Positions 1 through 10,800 of a DNA stretch of 64,000 nucleotides are shown here, in pieces. The stretch is from NCBI GenBank assembly GCA_940337035.1, contig CALNHX010005233.1, forward strand, positions 46,975-110,974, given 5' to 3'. Under the pieces are notes generated by a model. That model was not told the DNA's origin, did no database searches, and saw only the letters and a list, made by a program, of their open reading frames with translations. A program made the translations under genes and the position numbers. Numbering within the stretch: position 1 is the stretch's first letter; each line of letters begins with the position of its first letter. This stretch comes from Agriotes lineatus (lineage: Eukaryota > Arthropoda > Insecta > Coleoptera > Elateridae).

Positions 1-3000
1 CCGCTCTGCACCTCTGCAGTCTATAAACTTTCGAAAAGCTGAGTGACCGCTTCAATTTGGCACTAATGCTTCCGTCGTACAGCTAATATTCATGAACTAA
101 AAATTACTCGTGCTTTGATTAAGCTTTAAAAAGGAATAATGGTGAAAAATAAGTATAAAAATAGATTTATATTTTTTGTTGTTTATTATTTATTTAGTTT
201 TCTTCCTCTCCTTTTTTCAATATTTTCCCTTTCTTCTACGGGTAATGATATTCAACTGTTTTCATTTAGTAAACTTGTTATCTCATATTGTAATATAATG
301 CACTAAAACATAACTAGCGTACTGTCAGTTATCTCTTTAGCTGTTAGTGTTATTGTACACAGGGTGATTCATGGGGGAGGGGGGTACGAGTACGCTTGGA
401 CAATAGGTAATTCAATATACTTGCCATAGGATGCTGCGATGCCTTTAATTTCATTTTGCCTCGATATTAAGTTAGATATTCCAGTATTCTATGATAAGTG
501 AATCGCCCTGTATTTTAAGCAGAGCTGGGTATGATTGGAATCACTCAATATTCCAATATTTTTTGACGATTCGTAAGAGGTTTTCGAACACTTTAACACA
601 AAAGGATTCGTTATGCGGATTCATAAAACAAATGAAAAAAGATTCGTATTCGAATACTCAGTGTTGGGATTCGAATGGGATTTCAATACTTTTTGTGCAG
701 GCGTTGTGTACTGTTTTCTTTATGTTGTTAAGAGCAAGGAGAAAGGGTGAACGAAACCAGAATCTTTACCGAAAATCGAAGTTTTGGTCTTGTCAAGAGG
801 CAACAAGAAAAAACACATTTTTATCTGATCATAATAATAAAATAAAAAATAATAACTCTAACTGTATAATAATTCTGAAGTTAAACTGAGAATTCGGATC
901 TATGATCAGAAAAACGATTCGAATTCTGTGATTGAAATATTTTTTCTATATAAAAAGAATCCGAACCTGGTATCCGCAATTGGAATTGGTGATTACTATT
1001 TTGATGGTAATTATTATATTATCCTCCCTGTGACTATCATTACATTACCTCCATTGTATTACCAAGTATTATCGGTTATGCAAAATGTTAAGAAAGTCTA
1101 CCATTTCATTTATGTAGGTGATTTGGCAGGAAAAACATTCGTTTCGAGCTTCAATATGCCGAAGTTCAGCGGTGTCCACTGTTTCGCATTTGAATTTCAA
1201 AATAATCTTTTGAAGATAACTATGCATCTACTATATTAAAATGTTGGCATCGTTTTGTATAAACACTTGTTGTTTAGAAGGATTCAAATTCAAATTTATT
1301 CAAGACAAGAAAGAAAATAGTACAAATCGTCGCCGATAATTTTTCTTAATATATATAAACAGTGGTAAAAATGTTAGGACTACATAAAACCAAAGACAAT
1401 AAGTATTTTAAGCATGATATTATAAGTATTTATAAAAACAGATAACAGAAAGAACATTGTAAGTGCTTGCGATTGTTCTCCCTTTTTATTTCTTCAACCG
1501 TGATGGAGGATTGGCCGTATGTATTATGATTTTGATACTGATATTTTTAGTTTAAGCATAAAAAGTTGTATTGGTTTATCATAAATCATAACGTTTTCTC
1601 TATAACTTTTAAAATTAAAAATACAGTGAAAGCTACAGTTGTATTTATTTACATAAGTACAAACTTGTACCAGCTTTAGCTTCCACTGCCTATCCTTACT
1701 CTCACTGTTAATCAGTAAATGCACATATATCGCTCTCCATTATTTCTCTCATAAAGACCTCTTTGTCTACAAGTATTTGCAGAATGCAGTCGACAACTTG
1801 TGAAACCTGACGGAATTAATTAGCACGTTAATCGCAAACTGCAACTACTAATCTACTTAGTAATTCCTGGAGACCGGTCCCTGCGATTAGTCATTTGCCA
1901 CGAGCGAACGTGTACGGTTCATTATGGTGCACAAACTCACCTACTCTGTTTATAATTGTTGGAAGGGGCACGCACAACTATTTGATAAAGACAACTTAAA
2001 AACATTGTATGACGTATTGCGTAAACTACCATTGCTATCTTATCATGGCAGTTTAAAAACAATGAAAGCACGCAATCGTTGATTATAAACACATACCTAA
2101 CATATCTGTATGTTTAGCTTCCAAGCAATGCATTTTCAAAGCACAAGCTAATTAGTCTCGTTAGTATTCTGTTGTCGTTTTGGGCTGTTTTTATACAAAT
2201 GAACTGTGAAACGACAAAGAATGTTGAAAACAGCATTTCCTGTCAGGGATTTCGTGATGCTCTCATAGCTTTTATTAATATTCGAGGCCAAACGTTGAAT
2301 TGCAAATATTAATTTATAAAAGTTCCTTCGTTCCATACTTAAAATTTATCTTTAGGTCTATATATAAAATATTGATGATGATGATAATAATGCCGCAAAT
2401 GCGGTGAGGCCGTTTTTACACTCAATTTATATTTTTGTTTTAGCAAACTAGAATTTAAATATTAACGTAAACAAACTGTTATTAAAATTTACATAATGTC
2501 CTTGATGCGTCTTTTTAAAGAAACTGCGAAATTTCATATTCACCATCCTGTTTTCTTCATAGAATAAATTAACTCCTACATTGTCTTTAACGCTATCGAC
2601 ATCTTATTAGTTGTATTTATATATGGTGGGATTAAAAGATTTTATCTTCTTGTAATTTCGTCAAAGTTTTATACTTTAAAAACACAACGAAAACACTTGG
2701 TAATTCGACCAATAACGTCATGCTCTTGTAAACACATTTACAGAAAGTTATTTTTTAAATTTTACTAATAAGGTACAAGGTAAAGGTTCAGGGTCATTTC
2801 AATTCCCCCAACTGGGGGCGGGCTGCTATAGGGATCTTGCGTCCCTTTTCAGCCAAGAACGAGAATTATAGGATTGGTGAGAGAAAGCAGGGGTGGAGAA
2901 TGGAAGAGATGCCAGGAAAGGTGGAGAAGTACTGCCCAGGCATTCGCCTCAGAGAAGGTACTCTGTTGACTGAGGAAAACCACCTATTTTTTTCCCTACT

Positions 3001-3505
3001 TAAGGATGTGTCCTATTTATGTAAAAAAATAGGAGTAAAAATTTGGTTCAAACATTTTTTATTTTTTTCGTAATAGTGTACCGTTATTGTATTTTAAATG
3101 AACTAAATAAAATACATGAAAAGTCATTCCTAACATCCGCTGGCTGTTAAAAATGATAAAACCGCCGGCCGTTAAGAAGTACATGATTGTTAAAAAATGA
3201 CGTCATTCATAACGGCCGCCGGCCGTTAAAGATCACCTAATTTTCAAATTATGTTTAATAAATTGTTCTGCAAATGTATTCATTTTTATTACGAAAAATC
3301 TTGAACGACACACGGTCGCTACGCAAATAACGGCCTAATGACGTTAATAACTATTGTGTCACATGAGTATAATATATTTATGACATAGGTATCTCTTTTT
3401 CTCTCTTTTTGACGTTGCATACTCAAAGAAGGTGTAGCATCTCCTCTAGCAATATAAAACATTGTATTTTCTTCACATGGAAGTGCTCAAATAAGTGACT
3501 TAAGG
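1..3505. other. No supportable gene; AT-rich flank or intron
   Basis: No open frame here has recognisable domains or convincing splice sites. A stretch at about 522-960 is rich in GATTCG/CGAATC words and opens with CAGAGCTGGGTA, which resembles a hAT-type terminus, but I could not find a matching inverted end, so no element is called. The rest is AT-rich sequence without visible structure. Because varicose enters the window mid-gene, this interval could be varicose intron. Confidence 0.4.
3150..3232. repeat. GCCGGCCGTTAA-type short repeat cluster
   Basis: The word CCGGCCGTTAA (or a close variant) recurs three times within about 80 bp of AT-rich DNA, with a TGACGTCA palindrome between copies. 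It looks like the remains of a small inverted-repeat element. No target duplication was found. Confidence 0.35.
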
Positions 3506-3507
3506 TA

Positions 3508-3723
3508 CAGTCGCGGAATTAAAAATCCGGGAGAGTCTTATAGAGGATTTTTGCATTTTTTGAGTAATGTAAATTAAACTTTGCGTTTCTAGGTTAGCAA
3601 TTGATAGTTAAACAATGCAAAGTGAAATCAACAAGCTATTTTATTAGGTAACGTGATAAGTAAAGTAAAGTAAGGTATACACTGAATCATTTTAAGTGCC
3701 CGGATTTTTTAATTCCGCAACTG
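3508..3723. mobile_element. MITE with mariner-like ends and TA target duplication
   Basis: The ends are inverted repeats of about 25 bp beginning CAGTYGCGGAATTAAAAA; the left arm reads CAGTCGCGG and the right arm, reverse-complemented, CAGTTGCGG. TA dinucleotides flank both ends (3506-3507 and 3724-3725), the duplication expected of Tc1/mariner/pogo-type integration. The 216-bp body has no coding capacity, so it must have been moved by a transposase supplied elsewhere. Confidence 0.75.
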
Positions 3724-3725
3724 TA

Positions 3726-4537
3726 TATCCATAATTGTTATTTATATATTAAGGGCATAATCAGTAGATTATAGTACGAGAGAGTGTTTAAACTAAAGCG
3801 CACCTTGAAGCGTAGAAATGCACAAATTTCAAGAATTCAGTATTTTGGCTACAGAGTACTGCGTCATCGTTGTGCCGGCGCTGTGAATTTTTGGTGTGCT
3901 ATGGTTTCTATGCAGATTATTGGTGTAGTTTATACCTACTACATTGTTGGTGTTTGTTATACTGCTTAGCAACTTTGTACGTCATCGGGCCATAAAAGCC
4001 ATATTACACCCGCTATCGAGGATTAATAAGCAAGATTATGGTTCCAAAATAAAATAAAAACAGTAACAAACTTCTATTTCTAATAAAATCTGATTACTTG
4101 CAATTACTATACATTATATTGTTGTTACTAATCGACTAATTTTGCTCAAAACATTTTTTTTATTTATTCGCCATTTTGTTCTTGTTCTTTACGAGATAGT
4201 AGGGTGGTTCTACAGACATGCTTGTTTTACATTTATCCAAATCTGAAGTTAAAATGTAAAAATTCGGAAAAAATGCACAGATGAACAAATGGGTAGGCCT
4301 ATACATATCGAAGTTTGTTCGCCATTTTGTCCATGCACCTTATTCTGCTTTTCCATGTTCTATTCGAATCTGAAATCAGAATGTAAAAATTTCGAAAAAA
4401 TTAACACATCAGAAAAACAACGAATTCAAATACGACTCCTTCTTATGGAGTTCATGAAGACCTGCTTTTGAAATCCTATTTATGTAGAAGTTATTTATTG
4501 TTTTGAGGATTCTGTTTACATAAAAAAAAATCTTCTT
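3726..4537. other. No gene or repeat recognised
   Basis: AT-rich sequence with only short chance frames. Two segments near 4140-4250 and 4290-4400 share the words CGCCATTTTGT and GAAGTTAAAATG/GAAATCAGAATG about 155 bp apart, which suggests an old tandem duplication. Confidence 0.35.
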
Positions 4538-4632
4538 AAGGTGTTGGTCCTCAACCACGGGTTTGCATATCACTAATGGTTCACAATACAGTTGTTACAA
4601 GAATTCTCTAAATGTACTCTTCTATATAATAA
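4538..4632 (+). repeat. Left copy of ~95-bp direct repeat flanking a LINE relic
   Basis: This segment and 6824-6918 align along their length, sharing TGGTCCTCAA, GTTCACAA, GTAAGAAT/ACAAGAAT and ATGTACT words, and lie in the same orientation on either side of the reverse-transcriptase relic at 4640-6830. By eye they are roughly 70% identical. They could be the two halves of an older repeat split by the LINE, or long terminal repeats of a Penelope-like unit. Confidence 0.45.
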
Positions 4633-4639
4633 CATAATA

Positions 4640-6830
4640 GGTATACATAAGAGCATTGCAGGCTGTCTTAGAATCCATGTTTTCTTTTTCTTGTTTTGGT
4701 TTTCCAGTCAATTATTTCCATTCTTTTTAGATCTTTTTTGACATCTTCCATTCATTTTAGTTAGTATTTCCTCCTCTATTCTGAGTATATAGCCCAGCCA
4801 GCTTATTCTTTGTTCTCCCATACTAGTAATTATATCTCTTTCTTCATGTAATTACTTAATTTTTACATTGGTTTTCAATCTCCATCCTCCAACCTATTTA
4901 ACTCATTGATACATTCTTCTTAAAATTTCCCCATTCCCATCTTCAAATCTTTTCCAGTTGCACTTTTGTTATAACCCACACCTCTCTTCCATAAAATACA
5001 GTTGGTTTGATCACTGATCTGTGCAGTCTTATTTTATTTGACTCTGCTTAAAATTGTATATAAGGATGCAACACTTCTCTTCCAGTCAACAGTCGCCTTC
5101 AAAATTTCATCTCTTGCTGATTTTCTTGCTCAATTTCTGTAACAAGCAAAGTAAAACTGGTGACTCTTTATTGTTTCAGTGTTTTATTTCAAGATGCTAT
5201 TCTTTTCCCATTGTTTTTACTTGCTTTTACGATAAAGGAAGTATTGGATTCACCCCAAAAATTCGAAATTGAGTTTTCAACAGATCTTTACGTTTTAGAG
5301 TCCCCTGAACCCAAAAAACGTGTTTTTGTTCATTGGTCTGTCTGTCTGTGTGTCGGTATGTCTGTGTGTTTGTCTGTCTGTGAACAGATTATCTCAAAAA
5401 CGAAGAGGTACGGCGTTGAAACTTCATATATAAGTTTTGTGTACTATCGAGATATGATAGCAAAGTTTTGAAGAAAATTGCATAACCGGAAGTATTGTGT
5501 TTATTCTTGTGATTTTTCAGTGTTTTTCGATTTTTTCAAAAACGGGTCTAACAATTTTTTTAACCTTTACATTTTTAATGTGTATTGATGCGTGATTTTC
5601 CAGTTGAACACCTCTAAAATGGGTTTCTTCTGTTTTTTGCCTTCATTTTATTAACTCCTATTTTAAATAGAACACTCGGAGTATTATGACATTTTTGAAT
5701 TCAGCTTAAAATTTTAGAGAAAATTTGTCTCTTGAACTAACGCTCTATTTTGTACCGTTTTTGTCGAATTTGTAATTTTTGATAATTTTTGACAAATGAA
5801 AAATCTAAAATTTTTGGCTAATTATAAGATTGCTGTAAAAGGAAGTTGTGTGCGTGTATCACACCAGATTTTTTTTCCTGTGATCATGTACTTTATTTTG
5901 GACTCCTTTTTCTAATTCCGTCATTATCTTCACTGTTGCCACTTTTAGTTCTTCCCTCGTTCTTGCAATTATTGTCATATCATCTGCATTGACTGCATAC
6001 ACTGGTGTCGATTTATGTGAATTCTGCCTGTTTTGTACTATCTCTTCCAACTCCAGCTTAAAAATCAAAGCCGACAAAAAATCTCTTTGTCCTAAGCCAT
6101 TATTTATTTCGAAACGTTTTGAGCTTTTTCTACTCTTACTTGATTTATGGTTTCTTGTCTCCATTCTATTGGCATTTCTTACTGTTGCCAAACTTGATAT
6201 ATTAGGTTATATACTTTTCTCCATAATTTTGTCTTTACCTGGGCTTTTGCAATTTTTTTTGCTTTTTAAATAATTTTTCTTACTTCTATAAATGCTGGTG
6301 GCGCTATCTGTCTCTTCTTGCCGTAATTCTTCTGTTTTCATGATTTGGTTGCATTTTCTCTCCATATTTAACAAATCTTTAAGATATTATGCCCGGTGTT
6401 GTTTTATTTCCTTGTAACCTCCCCTTTTAACAATATTTAGTTCTTCCTTTGCATCAAGTTCTTACCAGTTTCTTCTAAAATTTTATTTCGGTTTTTCGGA
6501 AAGACTATTTTATTGCTTCTATTTTCTTTTGTATATATACTATTTTTCTATCTGCATATTCCTTTTGTTTCTTTTTGTTGTTTTTTATAGTTTACTCTTG
6601 TTCTGATGTCATTTTCCTGTAACATTTTCCGCCTCTCTTTTACTCTTTCTTCTATCATTCACTGTTCAAACAACCTTTGTCTTCTTTCTTCTTCCTCTTC
6701 ATTCTTGTTTCCCTTTTCTTCCGCTTCTTCTAAATGGCTTTGTATTTGTCTTTCACTTCTTTACTTGTAAATGCTTGTCATTTATTTTTTGGTGGTCTGT
6801 TATCATTTGGCAAACGTGTTTCTTGAAGGT
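4640..6830 (-). pseudogene. Decayed non-LTR retrotransposon (RTE-type endonuclease/RT), minus strand
   Basis: Reading the minus strand, 6191-5869 encodes a reverse-transcriptase palm region: a degenerate GLRQGDPLSP-like block (GLGQRDFLSALIF), then YAVNADDMTIIARTREEL, where ADD is the catalytic box. Below the inserted repeat, translation of about 5040-4660 in shifting frames gives the thumb and C-terminal region typical of these elements (VFYGREVWVITK, then RISWLGYILRIEEE). Above 6300, lysine-rich frames match the linker before the RT domain. Several stops and frameshifts interrupt it, so it is a relic. The copy was split at about 5868 by the non-coding repeat 5225-5868. Clade assignment to RTE is from motif style only. 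Confidence 0.7.
5225..5868 (+). mobile_element. Non-coding dispersed repeat, family A copy 1
   Basis: About 640 bp, beginning near GATAAAGGAAGTATTGGATT and ending GTGTATCACACCAGA, with an internal GTCTGTCTGTCTG tract. The same sequence occurs in reverse orientation at 12931-14664, so this is a mobile repeat. It interrupts the minus-strand LINE relic directly after the RT palm region, so it is the younger of the two. No reading frame is conserved between the copies and no long terminal inverted repeat is visible; the transposition mechanism is unknown. Confidence 0.7.
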
Positions 6831-6918
6831 TCTGGTCCTCAATCGTGGATATGCATAGGTACCACTATTGTTCACAAACAGTCATTGTAAGAATGCTCCA
6901 GATGTACTTGTCTACTTA
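6824..6918 (+). repeat. Right copy of ~95-bp direct repeat flanking a LINE relic
   Basis: Partner of 4538-4632, in the same orientation, beyond the 5' side of the minus-strand LINE relic. See that entry for the shared words and the possible origins. Confidence 0.45.
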
Positions 6919-6925
6919 ATATCTA

Positions 6926-7560
6926 CAGTTTAGTCACTGATTTTGCACTCACATATCATTGTTTTATCAATAATAACAGATTTGAAAAAGTACAAATTTT
7001 TTCTCCCACTTTGGCTTTTGCCGATGATAAAATTAAACTGTAGAATACTTTATAATTTAACACCAACATTAGTATAAACAATTAAGCAATAAAAATAAAA
7101 GAAAAATGAATAGAACTAACGGTTGAATGATGCATCAGAAGCGGCTTGTGCTTAAAAACCTTCAGAGTGTAGATAAATATCAACAACACATTTACCAATG
7201 AAATGCTCTTGCTTTAAGTTTCAGATATTTGTTTAAGTAAATATGTACAATAAATTAAGCAATTAATAAAGTAAACAAGTATATCTTTGATCTGCAGTTT
7301 TCACAATACTGTAGGTTACAACAAATAAAATTTATATACGAGTAGATATTTTCACACCTAAAAAATTATGTTTCGAGATACAAAGTTGTAAAAACGATGA
7401 GTCAAAAAGAGAGTTGAATGTAAATTAAAATAAGTTAATCATAATGTTCTTCTTACTTTTCTTTCCTTCTCATGTGTCTACAGTGCGTTATAAAATTAAT
7501 TTTCTTAAATTACTAGACAAAAACAGCAATTTTTTAAAATTAATTATTTGTTCTTTACAG
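6926..7560. other. vari: AT-rich intron upstream of the first visible varicose exon
   Basis: No repeat or coding exon recognised. It ends in a pyrimidine-rich TTTGTTCTTTACAG acceptor at 7560. No exon encoding the N-terminal part of varicose was found between 1 and 7560, so the preceding exon probably lies upstream of the window. Confidence 0.5.
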
Positions 7561-7869
7561 GTACAGGATCGCTTAGAAGATCAACCTACATTACCTAAAC
7601 CAATATCCCTAGGTAATAAGGACCTTCTTCGAGAGCTAATTCTTCGCTGCAGTAGATCTAGGACCAGAGACGCTCGGGAACTTACAAGACTACTCTCCAC
7701 TCCTCATCTTCAGGCACTCATCGATACTCACGATCAAATCGGCGAAGGAAAAGGAGAATATCAGGAACCTCAAATTGACCAAATACTACCAGAAATTAAC
7801 GGGATGCCGGGCGAAGCAATTCGAATGGTGGGGATTCGGCGAAAACCCGATGAACCCTTGGGATTAACG
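7561..7869 (+). CDS. vari: vari exon: L27 end and start of PDZ
   Basis: 103 codons, phase 0 at both ends (acceptor TTTACAG at 7560, donor GTAAGA at 7870). Residues ~16-60 (NKDLLRELILRCSRSR and onward, ending LQALIDTHDQIGEGKGE) fit the C-terminal L27 helices of p55 MAGUKs, which pair with other L27 proteins. Residues ~88-103 (IRMVGIRRKPDEPLGLT) form the first PDZ strand and carboxylate loop, PLGLT being the GLGF-type motif. Confidence 0.92.
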
Positions 7870-10800
7870 GTAAGACAAGTTCAGTTAATTCGATATCTAA
7901 CATTTTACAATCAATATATTTGCCATCTTCTAGGTTGAAGTAGATGAAAGTGGAAACCTTGTAATAGCAAGAATATTGGGAGGAGGCACAATTGATAAGC
8001 AAGGGCTTCTCCACGTGGGCGACGTGATTTTGGAAGTAAATGGGATTGTTGTTTACACACCTGAGGACCTGCAAACGGAAATATCTAGAGCGAAGGAGTC
8101 CGTTACTCTCAAAATTGGACCCAGGGAAGCGGTTGACACTTCAGCTACTCACGCTGCCCAGGTAACCAATGGGACCACGCTTGGTAGTAAAAATAAAAAG
8201 TTAACGGTAAGAATTTTGTTTGTTTGCAGGTTGATTTTATTTGTTTGAGTTTTTATTATTTCTAATTTAGACCTGTGTATTATATGATGAATATTATAAT
8301 TTCTCCAGTTGTTTTATACAGAGTATCCTTATTTTGTGTATATTGTAAGCTAGCGCCATAACTATTATGCCTTAATCTATCATCTGGTTGAGGCTACTAT
8401 TTTTGTTCCAACTGAAACAGTTATGAAGCCAATCTGCAAAATACACGAAGTATGGGTACATACTTTCTTCATTATTTTTTTTAATGTAAAGCTGAATTAG
8501 CAATTAGATATTGTTTACGTTGATTATTTTACTCAATTACCATATCAATGGACCTCTACCTGGTATGTTTGTTGCACTTTTACTATGTACTAAATGTTAG
8601 GTATAGGTAGTTTAGAAAATTATGTGCATTTTTGTGCTTTTATATAGTGTAATGTAATGCATGTTGAGTTTTGAAAGTAACTCATTAATCTATTATTGTT
8701 GAAAAATACTACATTAGCTCTGAAATTATGAAAATTACGTAAAGATAGTATTAGTTCATTTGTAGCATGGTTAATATAAACAAAGTTGTTGTTTTATTGT
8801 TCAAAATTATTAATATCGTTGTTGTTTGTGATTTTGCAGTGCTACATGCGTGCCCTTTTTCACTACGATCCACAAGAAGACACCCTCCTTCCATGTAAAG
8901 AAATAGGCCTGAAGTTTGATCGTGGCGATATTTTACAAATAGTAGACCAGAAGGATCCCAACTGGTGGCAAGCCAAGAAAGTTGGCAGTAATGGTCCTGC
9001 AGGCTTAATTCCTTCTCCAGAATTAGAAGAGCGAAGAAAAGCATTTGTCGTCCCTGAGGCAGATTTTGTTCACAGAATTGGTATATGTGGCGCTCGTATT
9101 TCCAAAAAGAAAAAGAAGTATCTCTATCAGTCTAAAAGCAGTAGCGATTTTGATAAAGCAGAACTTTTGCTGTATGAAGAAGTCACCCGCATGCCACCTT
9201 TTAAGAGAAAAACATTGGTTTTAATTGGTACCCAAGGAGTTGGAAGAAGAACCCTGAAGAATAGATTGATTAACAGCGATCCCGAGAAATTTGGTGGAGT
9301 TTGCCCGTGTAAGTGTTACTAATGTTTTTAAATTATAAAGGAAGGATGATACTGACAGTTTTTAAAAATTGAAATAGGTTGAGGAGCACATTCAGCGGTT
9401 TTATGTCACTCTGCTTTCAATAAAGTAAGTTTTTGTTCTTTGAAAGTATAAAAGTATCAAACACGCTGCAGTTAAATTGCACTATAAACGATTAGATAAA
9501 GAAATAGGCACCTACAATAAGAAATATATATTTGTGACTATTCAATTCACCTGTCATCTGTCAAAAAGTGACCAATGAAAATCCAGAATTCTGACGTTTC
9601 TTGACCAATCAAAAAAATATCAGTGGATATATCTTCCTAGAAGGTATTCAAGTGACTATTTTTAACAAATGCGATTTTTATTAGAAAAAGTATTGATTAG
9701 TGTTCTGTTACTATAGAAATTGCGTAGTTTGTTGCTAGATTTACCGAAATCTAATTTGAAAAGGTAGTTTGGTTCATTAAATAGTCCCTCGAATACCATT
9801 CTTAGTCAAAGTTAAGTAGATTATTTTTGCGGTGGTATCACTACTCATGTCCATTGCGCTTGGAATTAGGACTCGTGCTAGCGCACTCATCCTAATCGTA
9901 CCAAAGCGCAATGGACATTCGTGACACCACCGCAAAAATAGTCGACATAACTTTGACTACTCATGGTATTATAAGTGACTATTCAATTCACCTGTCATCT
10001 GTTATAACGTGACTAATGAAAATCCACAATTTGACGTTTCTTGACCAATCAAAAAAATATCAGCGGATATATCTTCCTAGAAGGTATCCAAGTGACTATT
10101 GCATACATCTGTCAAACGATGTCATTTGACCAATGATCAAACTCACGTTTTTAACTTTCAACCAATTAAAAACGGCTTGCGTCGATAATTATTGTTATAT
10201 AACAACTTATCGCTAATACTCCATCTTACTCATTAAAATGGTTTTTTTAATCGATTGAAGCAATAGTCATGCAAAATATATTGCGTGCATAGTTCCTTGC
10301 TTCGATAATGCTGACCAGATGCATTTGATGTGGGTTTTCCCTTGCCCAATATCTTGAATTTTGTTTCTTAACAAATGCATTCAAGTAAAAATGTGCTTCG
10401 TCACTCATAAAGAGATGACGAGTAACATTGGGTTCTCGAACAATAAGATTTAAGAATTCTCTACAAAAGGCAAGACGGTTTTCTTTATCCCTCGGACTTA
10501 ACTCTTGAACAAGAGCTGGTTTATATGGATGAATTTTCATATTCTTAAGAATCCGATGAAAACTGGACTTCTTCAAATCTAATGCGGAGACCTGTTGTCT
10601 GAGGGGACGTTCCGGACTCCTCGCAAACGAAACTCGTACTCGTTGAACGTTTTCATGATTGAAAACACTTCGAGGTCTTCCAGTTGATCTTTTATTATTG
10701 ATGTTGCCCAAAACTTGCCATTTCTCATACCACGTCAAAATGGTGTTGCGTGAAGGAGCCTCCCGACGTTGGAATTCATTCCGAAATGCTTGTTGAGTCG

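Noticed and set aside
491..889. 132-codon frame starting MISESPCILSRAGYDWNHS
   Set aside because: No domain, low-complexity Asn/Lys-rich end, no splice sites, and GATTCG-rich DNA suggestive of a MITE interior.
5859..6273. + strand frames opposite the LINE relic
   Set aside because: The minus-strand reading contains recognisable RT motifs; the + strand frames are shadows.
1..7560. Search for the N-terminal L27 exon of vari
   Set aside because: No + strand frame with L27-like helices and matching splice phase was found; it is probably upstream of the window.
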